Shown: positions 7,771 through 17,348, counted from the stretch's first letter. The stretch is DNA of 64,000 nucleotides from an uncultured Hyphomicrobium sp. (GCA_934555825.1 CAKTFJ010000002.1:186001-250000), one strand, 5' to 3'. Made by a program: numbers and translations. Notes: generated from the letters alone by a model not told the origin.

Positions 7771-8720
7771 ACATTCCCCGCCGTGCACCGCCCCTAACGC
7801 CTTGAACGGCAAGGTGGTTTTTTGGGTTCTAAATCCCTCATTCCGGCAGTAGGCCAAGCGGTCGGCGAAGGTCAGTTTCAGCACCAATCGCTTGTCGTCC
7901 AATCGTTCGGAAGCCCATAGTTCATGCGGGTTTTCGAGGAAGCGGAAGGCGAGTTCAAACTGCTGGGCAGAGTTGCGCCTTGGGGCGGCGTTCTCTTGCA
8001 GCTTTTCGATGATGATGAGCTTGTCCTTCTCCAGCCCGGCGATGCGCCGTTCATAGGCAGAGATCACGGAGGCCGTGGAAGCTTCCACGATGCGGTCAAG
8101 CAACTGCTCGATCTGCTGTTCGGTCTTGCGCAGGTCGTTGCGCAGGGCTTTGGCGATCTCTTCGGTACGGCTGGCACGCTCATCCCATGCTTTGAAGAAC
8201 AGGTCTTTGAACAGGCCTAGGGCCTGCGCAGTGGGGCGCAGTTGCGCTATCAGCTGGCCGAACTGACCTTCAATCACATCGCGTCGGATGGATTTACCCC
8301 GGCATGCGCAGCCCTTCGTGAAGCAGAGATAGTAGGGATGTTTCTTCCCGGACTTGCCGGTTGACCAGCTCGCCGTCAGTGGTCCGTCGCACTCGGCGCA
8401 CACGGCATAGCCCCGCAGCGGGAAATCCTCGCCGATATCATTGTTTGTGAAGACGTGCGCGCCGCCCTTGATGCGCTGCTGGATGCGCTCAAACGTCTGA
8501 AGGTCGATCAGCCCCTCGTGATGCCCCTCGCGCAAGGATACGCCCCAATGGGGCATGGGCTCCAGGCAAACGCAGCCTTTGACGACTTGGCGGATAGTTC
8601 CAGTTGCAGACATTCTCGAACGCCAGCGGCCGTCGCATGGGAGCACGGTGACACTGTGCGCGACACAGTGATGGGCAGACTTTAGTGTTGCTCTATCAAA
8701 CGACCCCCCGGGTGGTAAAT

Positions 8721-8753
8721 GCGCGTGCCCCCTAATCACTGAGGGGCACGCGC
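8721..8753 (-). terminator. Hairpin after the autotransporter-like gene
   Basis: Perfect 11-bp arms GCGCGTGCCCC and GGGGCACGCGC are separated by 11 bases, starting just beyond the stop of the minus-strand gene at 8760. Only a short T run (ATTTACC) follows on that strand, so it may act as a terminator or as an mRNA 3'-end stabiliser. Confidence 0.6.
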
Positions 8754-8759
8754 TATGGA

Positions 8760-10358
8760 TCAATTCAGTGGCACGTTGACGGTGCCTTGCAGCGTATACC
8801 CGTTGTAGTCGTCCGCACCGAGGCCGTCCCAGGAGGCCAAACCGCGGACATTGACACCAGTTGTCGTCGTCACGTTGAGACCACCTTGCAGACGCCCCCA
8901 GAAATCACCCGGACCGACAGCAACACCATTTATGATGGCGGCGTTCGGATTGTCGAAATCCCATACGCCCTTGATCCCGGCAAACGGCTCGATGAACGTG
9001 TCGGCGGTGTGCGCAAACCGATAGCCTATCTCTGGGCCGACCTGCAGGCGACCGAGCGAAACATCCTGTCCAGCGACGAGCGTACCAGTGGAATTGGCGA
9101 ACGCATCGGCGCTCTCGGTGATGTAGGAGACCTCGGCTGAGGGCGTGATCCGCCAGGATTCGTACATCCAGTTGCCAGCCAGCGTGCCTTTCACCAGCCA
9201 GCGGGACGTGTCGAACGAACCGGTGGCACCAGCGACGTCGATGTCGTTGCTGGATTGGCCCCAGGCTGCGCGCAGATCAAGATAGATGTTCTCGTGGATG
9301 CGAGCCGACATGTAAGGCCCCACCAACCAGCCGTTACCGTCCACCTTGGACTCGAGAACACCACTGCTATCCTTCGCCCAATCGAACTGCGCTAGAACGC
9401 CAACGATTATATTATCAGCGACGCGGTAGTCGCCGCCCACGTAGAGCACACCGACATGGCCGTCGCGTTTGAAGTTGCCGCTGTCGTCGTCGAACGCCGT
9501 ATACCGGCCTTCGACCCAGATGTCCCACGGCGTCCCGTTGTCGTAGTTATGCGGGAGTGACCCGCCATCTCCGGCACCCAGAGCCATGCGGTCTCTTTCG
9601 AACCGTGCTTGCGAGGCCTGCCTCCGGATCTGAGACAGGGACTGCGAAAACTGAACATTCCCGGAGCCATTCGCGCCCAACGCTTCATTGCCATAGCGGT
9701 GACCATCGAGACCCATCGCACCGCCGAGGCCAACTCCGAGCCCCATGGCATTGCCGAAAGCGGTCGCGCTGCTCGCAATATTGGTGGTGCCGCTACCGCT
9801 GCTGGCGACCTGCTGCGGGCTGCCCGCACCAACCCGATTGAGAATGCTCGTGGCGCTTGGATCGCTCAGCAAAATCCCGCTGACGCGAGATGCAACGAAG
9901 CTTCTGACTATCCCGCTCGAAAGACTCGAGCTCGCGCTTGGATCTGCGCCCGGGCCGGGAGGTTCAGGCTGTCCAGTTTGGCAGGTGGTTGTCACGCTGC
10001 CCGGATTGTAGCTCCCGAGCCTTATCTTTAGCATGGCGGCTTGCTGGGCAGTGGTTACCACAAAGGTTTGCGGCTTTCCGGATTCACTGGGCATCGAATA
10101 ATGTGCTACTTGAGTATCCGTGCTCAGCAATAGCTGGAAACCGCCTGGGTCGCTCGACACCGGAATAATCGTCAAGATGTCGCCAATGGCGAAATCAGTT
10201 TGCGTAAACTCATCTGGGTAGACCGTAAGATTGCCTGTCATCGAGCCGGCATTGACGGCGTCACACCCGATCGAAGCCAAACTTGGGGCCGTTGACGACA
10301 ACAACAAGAGCAAAGCTGAAGCGATAGTTTTGCCGCGAAAATCCAATGTTCCAGCCAC
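8760..10358 (-). CDS. Autotransporter-type outer-membrane beta-barrel protein
   Basis: A 532-residue exported protein. A signal peptide (TIASALLLLLSSTAPSLAS) is followed by a small passenger with sandwich-like repeats (about 30-130), a Pro/Ser/Gly-rich linker with many short Gly-Leu motifs (about 130-225), and a C-terminal autotransporter barrel (about 270-532). The barrel shows alternating aromatic strands such as WDIWVEGRYTAF, IIVGVLAQFDWA and WRITPSAEVSYITE. The passenger is short for a classical adhesin, and its function is unknown. The gene is alone in its direction and ends in a strong hairpin. A divergent two-component pair lies about 480 bases upstream and could regulate it. It lies within the putative island. 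Confidence 0.8.
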   Translation of the reverse strand: MAGTLDFRGKTIASALLLLLSSTAPSLASIGCDAVNAGSMTGNLTVYPDEFTQTDFAIGDILTIIPVSSDPGGFQLLLSTDTQVAHYSMPSESGKPQTFVVTTAQQAAMLKIRLGSYNPGSVTTTCQTGQPEPPGPGADPSASSSLSSGIVRSFVASRVSGILLSDPSATSILNRVGAGSPQQVASSGSGTTNIASSATAFGNAMGLGVGLGGAMGLDGHRYGNEALGANGSGNVQFSQSLSQIRRQASQARFERDRMALGAGDGGSLPHNYDNGTPWDIWVEGRYTAFDDDSGNFKRDGHVGVLYVGGDYRVADNIIVGVLAQFDWAKDSSGVLESKVDGNGWLVGPYMSARIHENIYLDLRAAWGQSSNDIDVAGATGSFDTSRWLVKGTLAGNWMYESWRITPSAEVSYITESADAFANSTGTLVAGQDVSLGRLQVGPEIGYRFAHTADTFIEPFAGIKGVWDFDNPNAAIINGVAVGPGDFWGRLQGGLNVTTTTGVNVRGLASWDGLGADDYNGYTLQGTVNVPLN

Positions 10359-10836
10359 GATCCTGTGCCCTCGATTGTCAGCCGCAGATGCGAAATCAAA
10401 CGGCGTCGAATTATTTGATCTGATTGTTCACTCAACAACGATGTCGGCATCAGCCGCGGCAGGCGAGCACGTGGACAAAGCTTCGCCTGCCAGCAAACGC
10501 GCACGCCTGCTGTTTTCATACGGTTCGAAAGGCTCTCGATATGCTGCCTGCACGCGCAGACGGTAGCAGCCTGTAAATCGGCCACAAGATGCAGGGATTT
10601 CCGGCTATGGAACGTGACGGAACGTGACGGAACGTCAGGGAACGAAATGCGTGCTCAGAAGGCCACAGCACGACAAGAACTGCGAATTCGCGAGAGAGAG
10701 CAGCAAGCGAAGTTCGCGATCGGTCGTCGCGAAAGCGCTATGGAGCGCCGTACTGGTGAACGCACGAATCGAAATCTGGGTTGTCTGCGAAGCGTCGATG
10801 CACTACGTCGCCTCGTCGCCTGCTTGAAGCGACGCT
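10359..10836. other. Intergenic region upstream of the autotransporter-like gene
   Basis: No gene is supported. It holds the promoter of the autotransporter-like gene on the minus strand and a short tandem repeat at 10611-10640. The small open frames crossing it have no recognisable features. Confidence 0.45.
10611..10640 (+). repeat. Three tandem 10-bp units (AACGTGACGG)
   Basis: Two exact copies of AACGTGACGG are followed by a degenerate third, AACGTCAGGG, and a partial AACG. The spacing of 10 bp equals about one helical turn. This could be a cluster of direct-repeat regulator sites, for example for the adjacent OmpR-type regulator, or simply replication slippage. Confidence 0.6.
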
Positions 10837-11568
10837 TTACCCGCGCGTCAGCGGAGCGTTAAATCGGATGCCGAGATTGTTGACGCTGATCAGCGGTTGG
10901 GGAAGGCCTACCTCATCGAACTTCTGGCGCAACCGGCGCAGCACCGCGTCGAGTGCACGGTTGTCCGGCCCCGGCGTCCCATAGCCCAGGGCTGCCGAAA
11001 GGATCTGGCGCGAGACCGCCTTGCCATCGAGGCCGATAAACTGTTCGATCAAAAGGATTTCGCGCCCGGAGAGATCGATGACACGCCTATCCGGAGCAAT
11101 CAGACGCTGCATCGACGCTTCGAGCCGCCACCCATGCTGTTCGCCCTGGGAGGCGTCCTGCTGCATATCGATGCGCCTTACGAGATTGCGTACCGCAAGA
11201 AGCATTTCTGCTCCCGCTACGGGTTTGGTCATGTAAACGTCAGCGCCCTCGGCATAACCGCGAATACGGTCTTCCTGCCCGGTGCGGGCCGTAAGCATGA
11301 TAATGCCCGGCCGATGAGGATCGTTTGCCATGCTCGCGGCGAGATCGAAACCGTTCGCATCCGGAAGATTAACATCGACAATCGCTATGGCGAATACAGC
11401 CGTGCGCCGTGCTTCATAAAATGCCGCTCCGCAATCGGCCTCCCGCACCGACATTCCGTTGAGGCGCAGGTTCTCGGCGAGGGCTTCGCGCAATTCGTCG
11501 TCGTCCTCTACCAGCAGGACATGCGGGGAAGGCGACCGCGAAGTGGTCATCGAAAGAGTGTTGGACAT
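10837..11568 (-). CDS. OmpR-family response regulator
   Basis: A 243-residue two-domain regulator. The receiver domain (about 16-130) has acidic residues EDDD at 21-24, the phospho-acceptor Asp65 in AIVDVNLPDANG, the conserved Thr in IMLTARTG and Lys in YMTKPVAG. The C-terminal winged helix (about 145-240) includes SGREILLIEQFIGLDGKAVS and ALDAVLRRLRQKFDEVGLP, an OmpR/PhoB-type output although it diverges in the loop. It is divergent from the histidine kinase gene, with 83 bases between the two starts, so the pair probably shares a control region and works together. Confidence 0.9.
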   Translation of the reverse strand: MSNTLSMTTSRSPSPHVLLVEDDDELREALAENLRLNGMSVREADCGAAFYEARRTAVFAIAIVDVNLPDANGFDLAASMANDPHRPGIIMLTARTGQEDRIRGYAEGADVYMTKPVAGAEMLLAVRNLVRRIDMQQDASQGEQHGWRLEASMQRLIAPDRRVIDLSGREILLIEQFIGLDGKAVSRQILSAALGYGTPGPDNRALDAVLRRLRQKFDEVGLPQPLISVNNLGIRFNAPLTRG

Positions 11569-11651
11569 AGTGGCCGCCGGAATGCGCTTTCTGCTTACTG
11601 ACCAATGTTGTATACGAGGGCGCCGCAGTTCGATAATAGGCCACGTCCCTC

Positions 11652-13670
11652 TTGCACATCTTTTATCGCTATGTCCCGCTCCTGATGGCGCTTGTCGTCA
11701 CGTCGCTTGCGCTCTGCGTGCAGACGTCGCGAAGTGCGGCTGCAAGCGACATTTCAGTCGATATTCGTACGTTGACCGATCCATCTCGCGCGGTCACTTT
11801 TGAGCAGGTTTTCGCGTTGAACACTGCGCAGTTTTTGCCCTCTGCGCGACGTGACGTCAATTTCGGGTATACGAGAAACGTCGTCTGGCTTCGCGTTGCC
11901 CTGACGAGCGCCAGCGACAGGCGCGCTATCCTGTCACTCACACCAAATTTTGTCGATCTGATCGACATCTATGTCGATAGAGGCGAACAGCGCGCGCAGG
12001 TGGCAAGCGAATTCACGCATGTCAAAACCGGAGATCATCGCCCCGTGCCCGCTGCCGGCATGTCGGCGCTGGACGATGCGGTCGAACTCGATCTGAAAGC
12101 GCATGAAACCAGACTGATCTATATCAGGCTCGCTTCTGTGAGCAACGTGCTGGCGACTGAGGTGCAGGTCTATCCGCGAGTAGAACGCGCATGGCGAAAC
12201 ACTGTAGCGATGCTCATCGTCGGCAGCTGGTTCGGCGGTATGGGCATCCTGTGCATCGTGCAGGCGGTTTTCTTCTATTATGATCGCAAGCCCGGCAACC
12301 TGCTGCTCGCCATCTCGACCCTCATGGTCGCTGTGGTCTATACCGGGACGCTGGGTGCCTCCCGAATGCTGCTGTTTCCGCTCGGTGGAGTCGGCAACGA
12401 TGTCTTCTTGTCCGTTTCGATCTGGCTCTGCTTTATCGCAAGCGCATTCACGGCCATCTATATCCTTGAGCTTAAGGAGAACAGTCCTTGGCTGCATCGG
12501 GTGTTCCTAGCCTTCGCCGCGATCGGTCTTATCGGAATCGGCTGCGGAGTGCTCGGCCTGCACCTCATTTTTGCGCCATTCGGCAACGTCGCGAGTATCG
12601 TGCTTGCAACGCTTGCCGCTGCACAGGCCTTGCGGACCGCCAACGCTAGCGGCGCTGCAACGCGCCTTAGGGCCGCTGCTTACACTGTGTTGTGGGCAGG
12701 CGTTGTGGCGGTGATGGTTCAACGTACCGTCCTGATCGACCTACCCATCTGGACTGTTCATATCTATGGCGTGGCCTGTCTGTTGCAGGCCCTTCTCCTG
12801 ACGGGAGCACTCAGCGTGCACCTGCGTGCAGCGGAAAACCTGAATCTGGCCATGCAGAAACAAGCACTGGTCGCCGCGCAGGAGGCAGAGGTTCAGGCCA
12901 GAATGCTGGTCGAGGAACGAACGCGAGAACTGGTGGCTGCAAGACAAACCGCGGAGGATGCGTTGCAAGCCGAACTTGCTTCGCAGCAGCAGCAGGTGCG
13001 CTTCATGGAAGTGATTTCCCATCAATACCGCACACCTCTGGCGGCCATCCGCACCAACGTCGATAATGTCGGGCTGAGCCTACCGCCATCGGATGAGGCC
13101 AATCACACGCGGCTCGAGCGCATGCGCAAAGGCATTCTTCGGCTTGTCGAAGTGTTGGAAGTCAATCTGTCCCGAGCACGGCTGCAAGGCGCATCGTTCC
13201 GTCCGGTTTTCGCTCACGCATCGGCGGCCGATGTTGTCGAGGCGGCGGCCGTGCGTGGGCGCGATCTTTTGCAAAGTCGGATCGTAACGGATATTTCCGA
13301 CGACGCAGCAGTTGTGCGTATTCAGGCGGATCCAGACATGCTCGGTGTGGCCATCGTCAATCTGCTGGAAAACGCGGTGAAGTACAGCCGCTCGAGAGGG
13401 CGTGAACCGGTCGTACTTTCCTGCCGTGTCGAGGATGGAAAGGTTGCCATCGCTGTTACTGACAAGGGCATCGGCATCCCCTCCGATGAAATCGAATTGG
13501 CATTCGCCCCTGCATGGCGCGGATCGAACGCGACCGCTCTGGATGGTAGCGGCATGGGGCTTTCGCTGGTAGGGCGTATCGTTGCCGTCCATGACGGAAC
13601 CATCGACATCGACAGCACTGTAGGCGTAGGCACCACCGTCACAATCTGGTTACCTGCGATCCTTAGCTGA
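11652..13670 (+). CDS. 7TMR-DISM sensor histidine kinase
   Basis: A 672-residue membrane kinase. After an N-terminal signal or helix come a periplasmic 7TMR-DISMED2 domain (about 30-170, ending in RLIYIRLASVSNVLATEVQV), seven membrane helices (about 185-395), a coiled coil (about 400-450), a HisKA domain with His457 in EVISHQYRTPLAAIR, and a HATPase domain. The kinase motifs are N box LLENAVKYS, G1 VTDKGIGIP and G2 SGMGLSLVGRIV. DISMED2 domains often sense carbohydrates or other small ligands. The partner is the divergent response regulator. The start is uncertain: TTG 11652 opens the frame, ATG 11685 would shorten the signal segment. Confidence 0.9.
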   Translation: MHIFYRYVPLLMALVVTSLALCVQTSRSAAASDISVDIRTLTDPSRAVTFEQVFALNTAQFLPSARRDVNFGYTRNVVWLRVALTSASDRRAILSLTPNFVDLIDIYVDRGEQRAQVASEFTHVKTGDHRPVPAAGMSALDDAVELDLKAHETRLIYIRLASVSNVLATEVQVYPRVERAWRNTVAMLIVGSWFGGMGILCIVQAVFFYYDRKPGNLLLAISTLMVAVVYTGTLGASRMLLFPLGGVGNDVFLSVSIWLCFIASAFTAIYILELKENSPWLHRVFLAFAAIGLIGIGCGVLGLHLIFAPFGNVASIVLATLAAAQALRTANASGAATRLRAAAYTVLWAGVVAVMVQRTVLIDLPIWTVHIYGVACLLQALLLTGALSVHLRAAENLNLAMQKQALVAAQEAEVQARMLVEERTRELVAARQTAEDALQAELASQQQQVRFMEVISHQYRTPLAAIRTNVDNVGLSLPPSDEANHTRLERMRKGILRLVEVLEVNLSRARLQGASFRPVFAHASAADVVEAAAVRGRDLLQSRIVTDISDDAAVVRIQADPDMLGVAIVNLLENAVKYSRSRGREPVVLSCRVEDGKVAIAVTDKGIGIPSDEIELAFAPAWRGSNATALDGSGMGLSLVGRIVAVHDGTIDIDSTVGVGTTVTIWLPAILS

Positions 13671-13911
13671 ATGCGCTCCAACCAAAAGCAAAAGCGCCTT
13701 CGCGTTCTGAAACAGCAAGAGTTGTCGAATGAGTGAATTAAAAGGGCACGACTATTTTCTGCACGTGACACTGCTCGGTGGCCGATAGGCGCTTTGCGCC
13801 GCGAGCAACAGACGCGAAGTCCTGCAGTCATCGCTGCGACTTAGTCGGCCTTTAATCCCGGATGATGCTTCTAAAACGGCAGACTGCCCTTGAGGCTCAC
13901 TCTGTTTCGGC

Positions 13912-14349
13912 TCAGTGGGAGTTACCGTTCGTCGTTCGCAGCTTCGCTCTCCGCCACGCAAGAATTCCACCTGCAATGTTGAAGGAGTGCGGGAATCCCT
14001 TTTTCGCAAGCAAGGCGCACGCGGTTGCCGATCGTTTGCCTCCGTGGCAGATCACGACAATGGGAGAGTGCCGCTGCTCCTCGATCTCGGAAATGCGTGT
14101 CTCCAATTGGCCGAGCGGAATGAGTAACGAATTGGGAACGTGTCCCGCGTCGTACTCGTGCTGCTCACGGACATCGAGGATGAACGCATTCTCCTGCTCG
14201 ATCAGATGCAATGCCTGGACAGGGGGTATGTCCTTCACTCCGCGCAGGATATTGATAAAGCGTTTCCATAGCTCGCGCGGGCCATCAATGGCCGCGGCTA
14301 GGCTCTCCTTGAGAGCGTTCGTTTCCTTCACGCTACCGTTCTGCGTCAT
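13912..14349 (-). CDS. Rhodanese-like protein (cytoplasmic), arsenic operon
   Basis: A 145-residue single rhodanese domain. The catalytic loop VVICHGGKRSATAC contains the active-site Cys, and AFILDVREQHEYDAGHVPNSLLIPL is the typical first half. No signal peptide is seen. Rhodaneses transfer sulfane sulfur. As the last gene of the minus-strand arsenic operon (25 bases after the flippase-like gene) it might supply sulfur for thio-arsenicals, or act as an arsenate-reductase-like protein; both are inferences. The Cys-His-Gly-Gly-Lys-Arg-Ser loop has the usual rhodanese length rather than the longer Cdc25/Acr2 type. Confidence 0.88.
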   Translation of the reverse strand: MTQNGSVKETNALKESLAAAIDGPRELWKRFINILRGVKDIPPVQALHLIEQENAFILDVREQHEYDAGHVPNSLLIPLGQLETRISEIEEQRHSPIVVICHGGKRSATACALLAKKGFPHSFNIAGGILAWRRAKLRTTNGNSH

Positions 14350-14374
14350 CGTAACTTCTCACTCTCTGTGCTCT

Positions 14375-15388
14375 CTATCTTGAAGAAGGTTCTTGCTTTC
14401 GCGCCGGCCGCTGTTTGAAGGCGAACAGCAACGCGCCCGGTAGGCTGGCGATTGCCACGATGACGAAAAACGCGAGAGAGGCGGCCACCGCATCCACTTG
14501 GCTTACGCCTACGTGGGCGAAGAAGAACCAGTACGCGGCTTCTCTTACGCCGAGACCGGATATGGAGATCGGCAGCATCGTCACCGTGAAGATCATCGGT
14601 GTCAGTGTCACGCACGCCGCAAGGCTGACATCGAGGTCCATCGCCCAAAAAATGCAGGCATTCACGGCCGCAACAAGAACCTGGAAAAGCACCGACAGCA
14701 CAAAAATCTTGACGAAGAGAGACTTCGTTCTCAGCGTGTCGCGCACGACAGAGACAGTCTTCAGAACCGTTTCCCGCGTGTTCGCAAATCGGCCTGGCAG
14801 CAGCGCACTGACCGCGGAATTCGCAATTTTCGGGCTCAGAATCAGCGCTACTGCTGCGAGATTGACGATCAGGAAAATGGCTACAAAGAGCACGACGCGC
14901 GCGTTTGCTTCAATGAACGGCAGTCCGAGCAGTGCCGTCATGCCAAGCGCAATGCCAGCGATGAGCCGCTCGGTCATCACCGATCCCACCGCTTCGGGGA
15001 TGTCGCCGGTATCCTTCGTGGTTTCCCACGCTCGCACGGCATCCCCTCCGATCGAGGTGGGCAGCACGTTGTTGAAAAACAGCCCGACGAAGTAGTGCCG
15101 CAGCAGTTGCCCGTAACGGAGTGGATGCCCGCGTTCCCGGAGGATAAGGCTCCATTTCCACGCCGACACGATAATCGCGCCGAGCACCACGAGGAACGCC
15201 GCGAGGATCCAGTCCGCCCGGAGCGTTGCGAACCGTTTCCAAAACGCTTCGAGATCGACCTGCCACGCGAGAAATCCGCAGAGGATCGCGGTTACAGCCA
15301 AGCGCAGGAGAAGAACGCGACGTTCGGATTTTCCGTCCGCCCTGTCCGAGACGATCACAGCTTGAGATTCGGTGTTGCTGTTCGTCAT
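14375..15388 (-). CDS. Flippase-like membrane protein (LPG synthase transmembrane/TIGR00374 family)
   Basis: A 337-residue integral membrane protein with about eight helices and the family motifs LRHYFVGLFFNNVLPTSIGGDAVRAWETTK, SVMTERLIAGIALG and LPISISGLGVREAAYW. It belongs to the lysylphosphatidylglycerol synthase transmembrane (DUF/TIGR00374) superfamily, which lacks the synthase domain and is linked to flipping or export of lipid-linked sugars. The start is taken at ATG 15388, four bases past the stop of the TVP38 gene; the frame is open to 15418. In the arsenic operon it could move a lipid-linked arseno-glycan across the membrane (inference). Confidence 0.85.
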   Translation of the reverse strand: MTNSNTESQAVIVSDRADGKSERRVLLLRLAVTAILCGFLAWQVDLEAFWKRFATLRADWILAAFLVVLGAIIVSAWKWSLILRERGHPLRYGQLLRHYFVGLFFNNVLPTSIGGDAVRAWETTKDTGDIPEAVGSVMTERLIAGIALGMTALLGLPFIEANARVVLFVAIFLIVNLAAVALILSPKIANSAVSALLPGRFANTRETVLKTVSVVRDTLRTKSLFVKIFVLSVLFQVLVAAVNACIFWAMDLDVSLAACVTLTPMIFTVTMLPISISGLGVREAAYWFFFAHVGVSQVDAVAASLAFFVIVAIASLPGALLFAFKQRPARKQEPSSR

Positions 15389-15392
15389 CGCG

Positions 15393-16145
15393 CTACACCG
15401 CCTTCTCGCGTTCGACAAAGTCCACGTTTTCGGATGCGGGGTTGCGCAAGCGACGCATGAAAAACGGGCGCATCGTGAACCCGATGACGAGGATGACCGT
15501 CGTGATCGAGAACACCCAGAACAGCACCTTTACGGAGCCTGTCGCATTCTGTCCGAGGTAAGAGTATAGCAGCGTAGCTGGCAGCTGGCCGATGCCTGTC
15601 GCGATCATGAAGCTCTTGAACTTTGTAGGCGTAAGCCCGGCTCCGTAGCTAATGATATCGAAGGACACGAACGGGAGAAGCCGCGACACCAGAACGGCAC
15701 GGTTTCCGTAACGTGCAAAGAAGAGATCGGAGACTTCGAGCGCCTTGGTGCCTCCGACAAGCCTTTCGACAGCCGGACGCCCTAGGGAACGCGCAATCCA
15801 AAAGCATAAACCCGCTCCGATCATGGCACTGCTCCAGGACAGCAACGCACCCCAACCCCATCCGAACAGCAGACCGTTGGTAAACGTGACGACGAAGGAC
15901 GGTAAAGGAGCCATTACGGCTTGAAAGATCATGAGCAGCGCCGAGACGACGGGCGCCCATAGTCCAAATCCTAAAAGATAATCGCGAAACGCATGGACGG
16001 CCTGTTGAGGGTCCGAGACCGTCAGGATGCGCGCCACCTCGGAAACCGCATCTTGCAGCGGCGGGAACGCCAGGTAGGCGATTACGGCAACCCCGATGAG
16101 CGTGAGGGTGAGCCAAGTGCTGGTGCTGGATACTTTGACTTTCAT
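15393..16145 (-). CDS. TVP38/TMEM64 (SNARE-associated/DedA-like) membrane protein
   Basis: A 250-residue protein with five to six hydrophobic helices and the core motif PLPSFVVTFTNGLLFGWGWG followed by IGAGLCFWIARSLGR and a second half RYGNRAVLVSRLLPFVSFDIISYGAGLT. These match the TVP38/TMEM64 family, relatives of DedA and VTT lipid scramblases. In many bacteria such proteins are linked with, or fused to, FAD-disulfide oxidoreductases; one of those is also in this locus (32392-33822). It lies between arsM and the flippase-like gene, so a role in membrane lipid or arsenolipid handling is plausible but unproven. Confidence 0.9.
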   Translation of the reverse strand: MKVKVSSTSTWLTLTLIGVAVIAYLAFPPLQDAVSEVARILTVSDPQQAVHAFRDYLLGFGLWAPVVSALLMIFQAVMAPLPSFVVTFTNGLLFGWGWGALLSWSSAMIGAGLCFWIARSLGRPAVERLVGGTKALEVSDLFFARYGNRAVLVSRLLPFVSFDIISYGAGLTPTKFKSFMIATGIGQLPATLLYSYLGQNATGSVKVLFWVFSITTVILVIGFTMRPFFMRRLRNPASENVDFVEREKAV

Positions 16146-16244
16146 CGAGAGGTGTTCCGCGATTTGGCCACGTTCAAAGCGGCCATGAAGAAATGGAGTG
16201 GAGATGCTTGCAACGGCACGTCGGCGCGACGGCGCCCTCTCGGG

Positions 16245-17294
16245 TCAACAGCATCCGCTCGTCTCCTGGCCGTTATCGCCGTTGCCGAACGGAACGGTTG
16301 TTCCGCAGCCTGGAAATACGCCGAAGTGCTTGGAAAAATCGCCGTAGAAGAAAAAGTGGGGCGCAAACCGGCTCTGCTTCAGGATGTGCCAAGTGTTGCC
16401 GCAAACGGGAAAAACACGCCCTTTCTCGAAGACGTGGTGGCCGTCGAGCACGAACACATGAGGCGCCTCAGGAACGCCTCCCTGATACACGACGGCCTGA
16501 CCATAGTCTTCGCAGACGTCTTCCAGATCCGATGCCTTGAACAGGCGATATGTTGCCGAATAGAATCGGGCCGACCCCACCTTGTTCTGGATCTCGACGT
16601 CGTCGATTTCGATCGGACGGCTGGTGACGAGGCGTGGATCTCCGAAACCTGCTGTTTTGGCGAGCTTCAGGAAGTCGCCCCAGTACAAGGCTCCTCCAAG
16701 ACATTCCCCGTATACGACGGGGTCGTCGCGCACCGCATCGGGCAGCCTCCGGTCGGCGTAGACGTCCGCGAAATAGAACTCGCCGCCCGGCTTGAGCAGA
16801 TCGAACACGCCCTTGAGAACAGCGGCTTTGTCGATCGAGAGGTTTACGACGCAATTCGATACGGCAATGTCGATGGAGGCTGGCTCAAGACCGAGAGCGG
16901 GCAATGCTTCGATGAACCCTTGGAGGAACTGCACGTTGGTGCGTTCGTGCCCGAACCGCTCCATATGCCAGCTTACATGCGTGCGTGCGGTCTCGAGCTG
17001 CTCGGGCGTCATGTCGACGCCAATGACATCTCCGCCGGGGCCGACCAACTGGGCCAACGCATAGACGTCTCGTCCCGAACCGCATCCGAGATCCAGCACA
17101 CGGCGGCCTCCGATGAACTCGGGGGCGACGAGACCGCAGCCATAATACTTGGCGAGAACGTCGTCATGGATGTTCTTCAAAAGATCTTTGACGCGATCCG
17201 GCACAGAGTCGGGCATGCAACATGCCTTGGTCTTGAGATCGCCCGTGCCGCGTAGGATCTTCCCATAGTACTCTTTTACGATGTCGATATGCAT
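16245..17294 (-). CDS. arsM: ArsM arsenite S-adenosylmethionine methyltransferase
   Basis: A 349-residue methyltransferase. The SAM-binding motif is VLDLGCGSGRDVYALAQLVG (66-85), followed by VIGVDMTPEQLETAR. The As(III)-binding cysteines expected for ArsM are present: the pair Cys25-Cys26 (TKACCMPD), Cys148 in SNCVVNLSIDK, and Cys198 in GECLGGALYW. The C-terminal 100 residues (from about 240) form the extra domain seen in longer ArsMs and end with a Cys pair (GCC). The enzyme methylates arsenite to mono-, di- and trimethyl species and supplies dimethylarsenic for arsenosugars. It lies 54 bases after the rhodanese gene in the minus-strand arsenic operon. Confidence 0.95.
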   Translation of the reverse strand: MHIDIVKEYYGKILRGTGDLKTKACCMPDSVPDRVKDLLKNIHDDVLAKYYGCGLVAPEFIGGRRVLDLGCGSGRDVYALAQLVGPGGDVIGVDMTPEQLETARTHVSWHMERFGHERTNVQFLQGFIEALPALGLEPASIDIAVSNCVVNLSIDKAAVLKGVFDLLKPGGEFYFADVYADRRLPDAVRDDPVVYGECLGGALYWGDFLKLAKTAGFGDPRLVTSRPIEIDDVEIQNKVGSARFYSATYRLFKASDLEDVCEDYGQAVVYQGGVPEAPHVFVLDGHHVFEKGRVFPVCGNTWHILKQSRFAPHFFFYGDFSKHFGVFPGCGTTVPFGNGDNGQETSGCC

Positions 17295-17348
17295 GGTCTT
17301 CTCACAAGAGTTTGGACACGGATCAGCCTACAGGCGTCAGTGCGACGA

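Larger units (their letters stand above)
7630..8613 (-). pseudogene. Large serine recombinase remnant (island integrase), N-terminal catalytic domain lost
   Basis: The frame encodes the recombinase and zinc-ribbon parts of a large serine recombinase: HWGVSLREGHHEGLIDLQTF, then a zinc ribbon with CAECDGPLTASW and YYLCFTKGC, then the coiled-coil region (roughly LRNDLRKTEQQIEQLLDRI) and the typical end VLKLTFADRLAYCRNEGF. The N-terminal resolvase domain with its catalytic serine is absent: upstream of about 8600 the frame has no resemblance. At the 3' end the frame reads straight through the reverse strand of tRNA-Ser (MAEREGFEPPVRLP is antisense tRNA), so the original stop was altered by integration or decay. 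Full-length relatives are about 550 residues. Probably non-functional. Confidence 0.8.
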
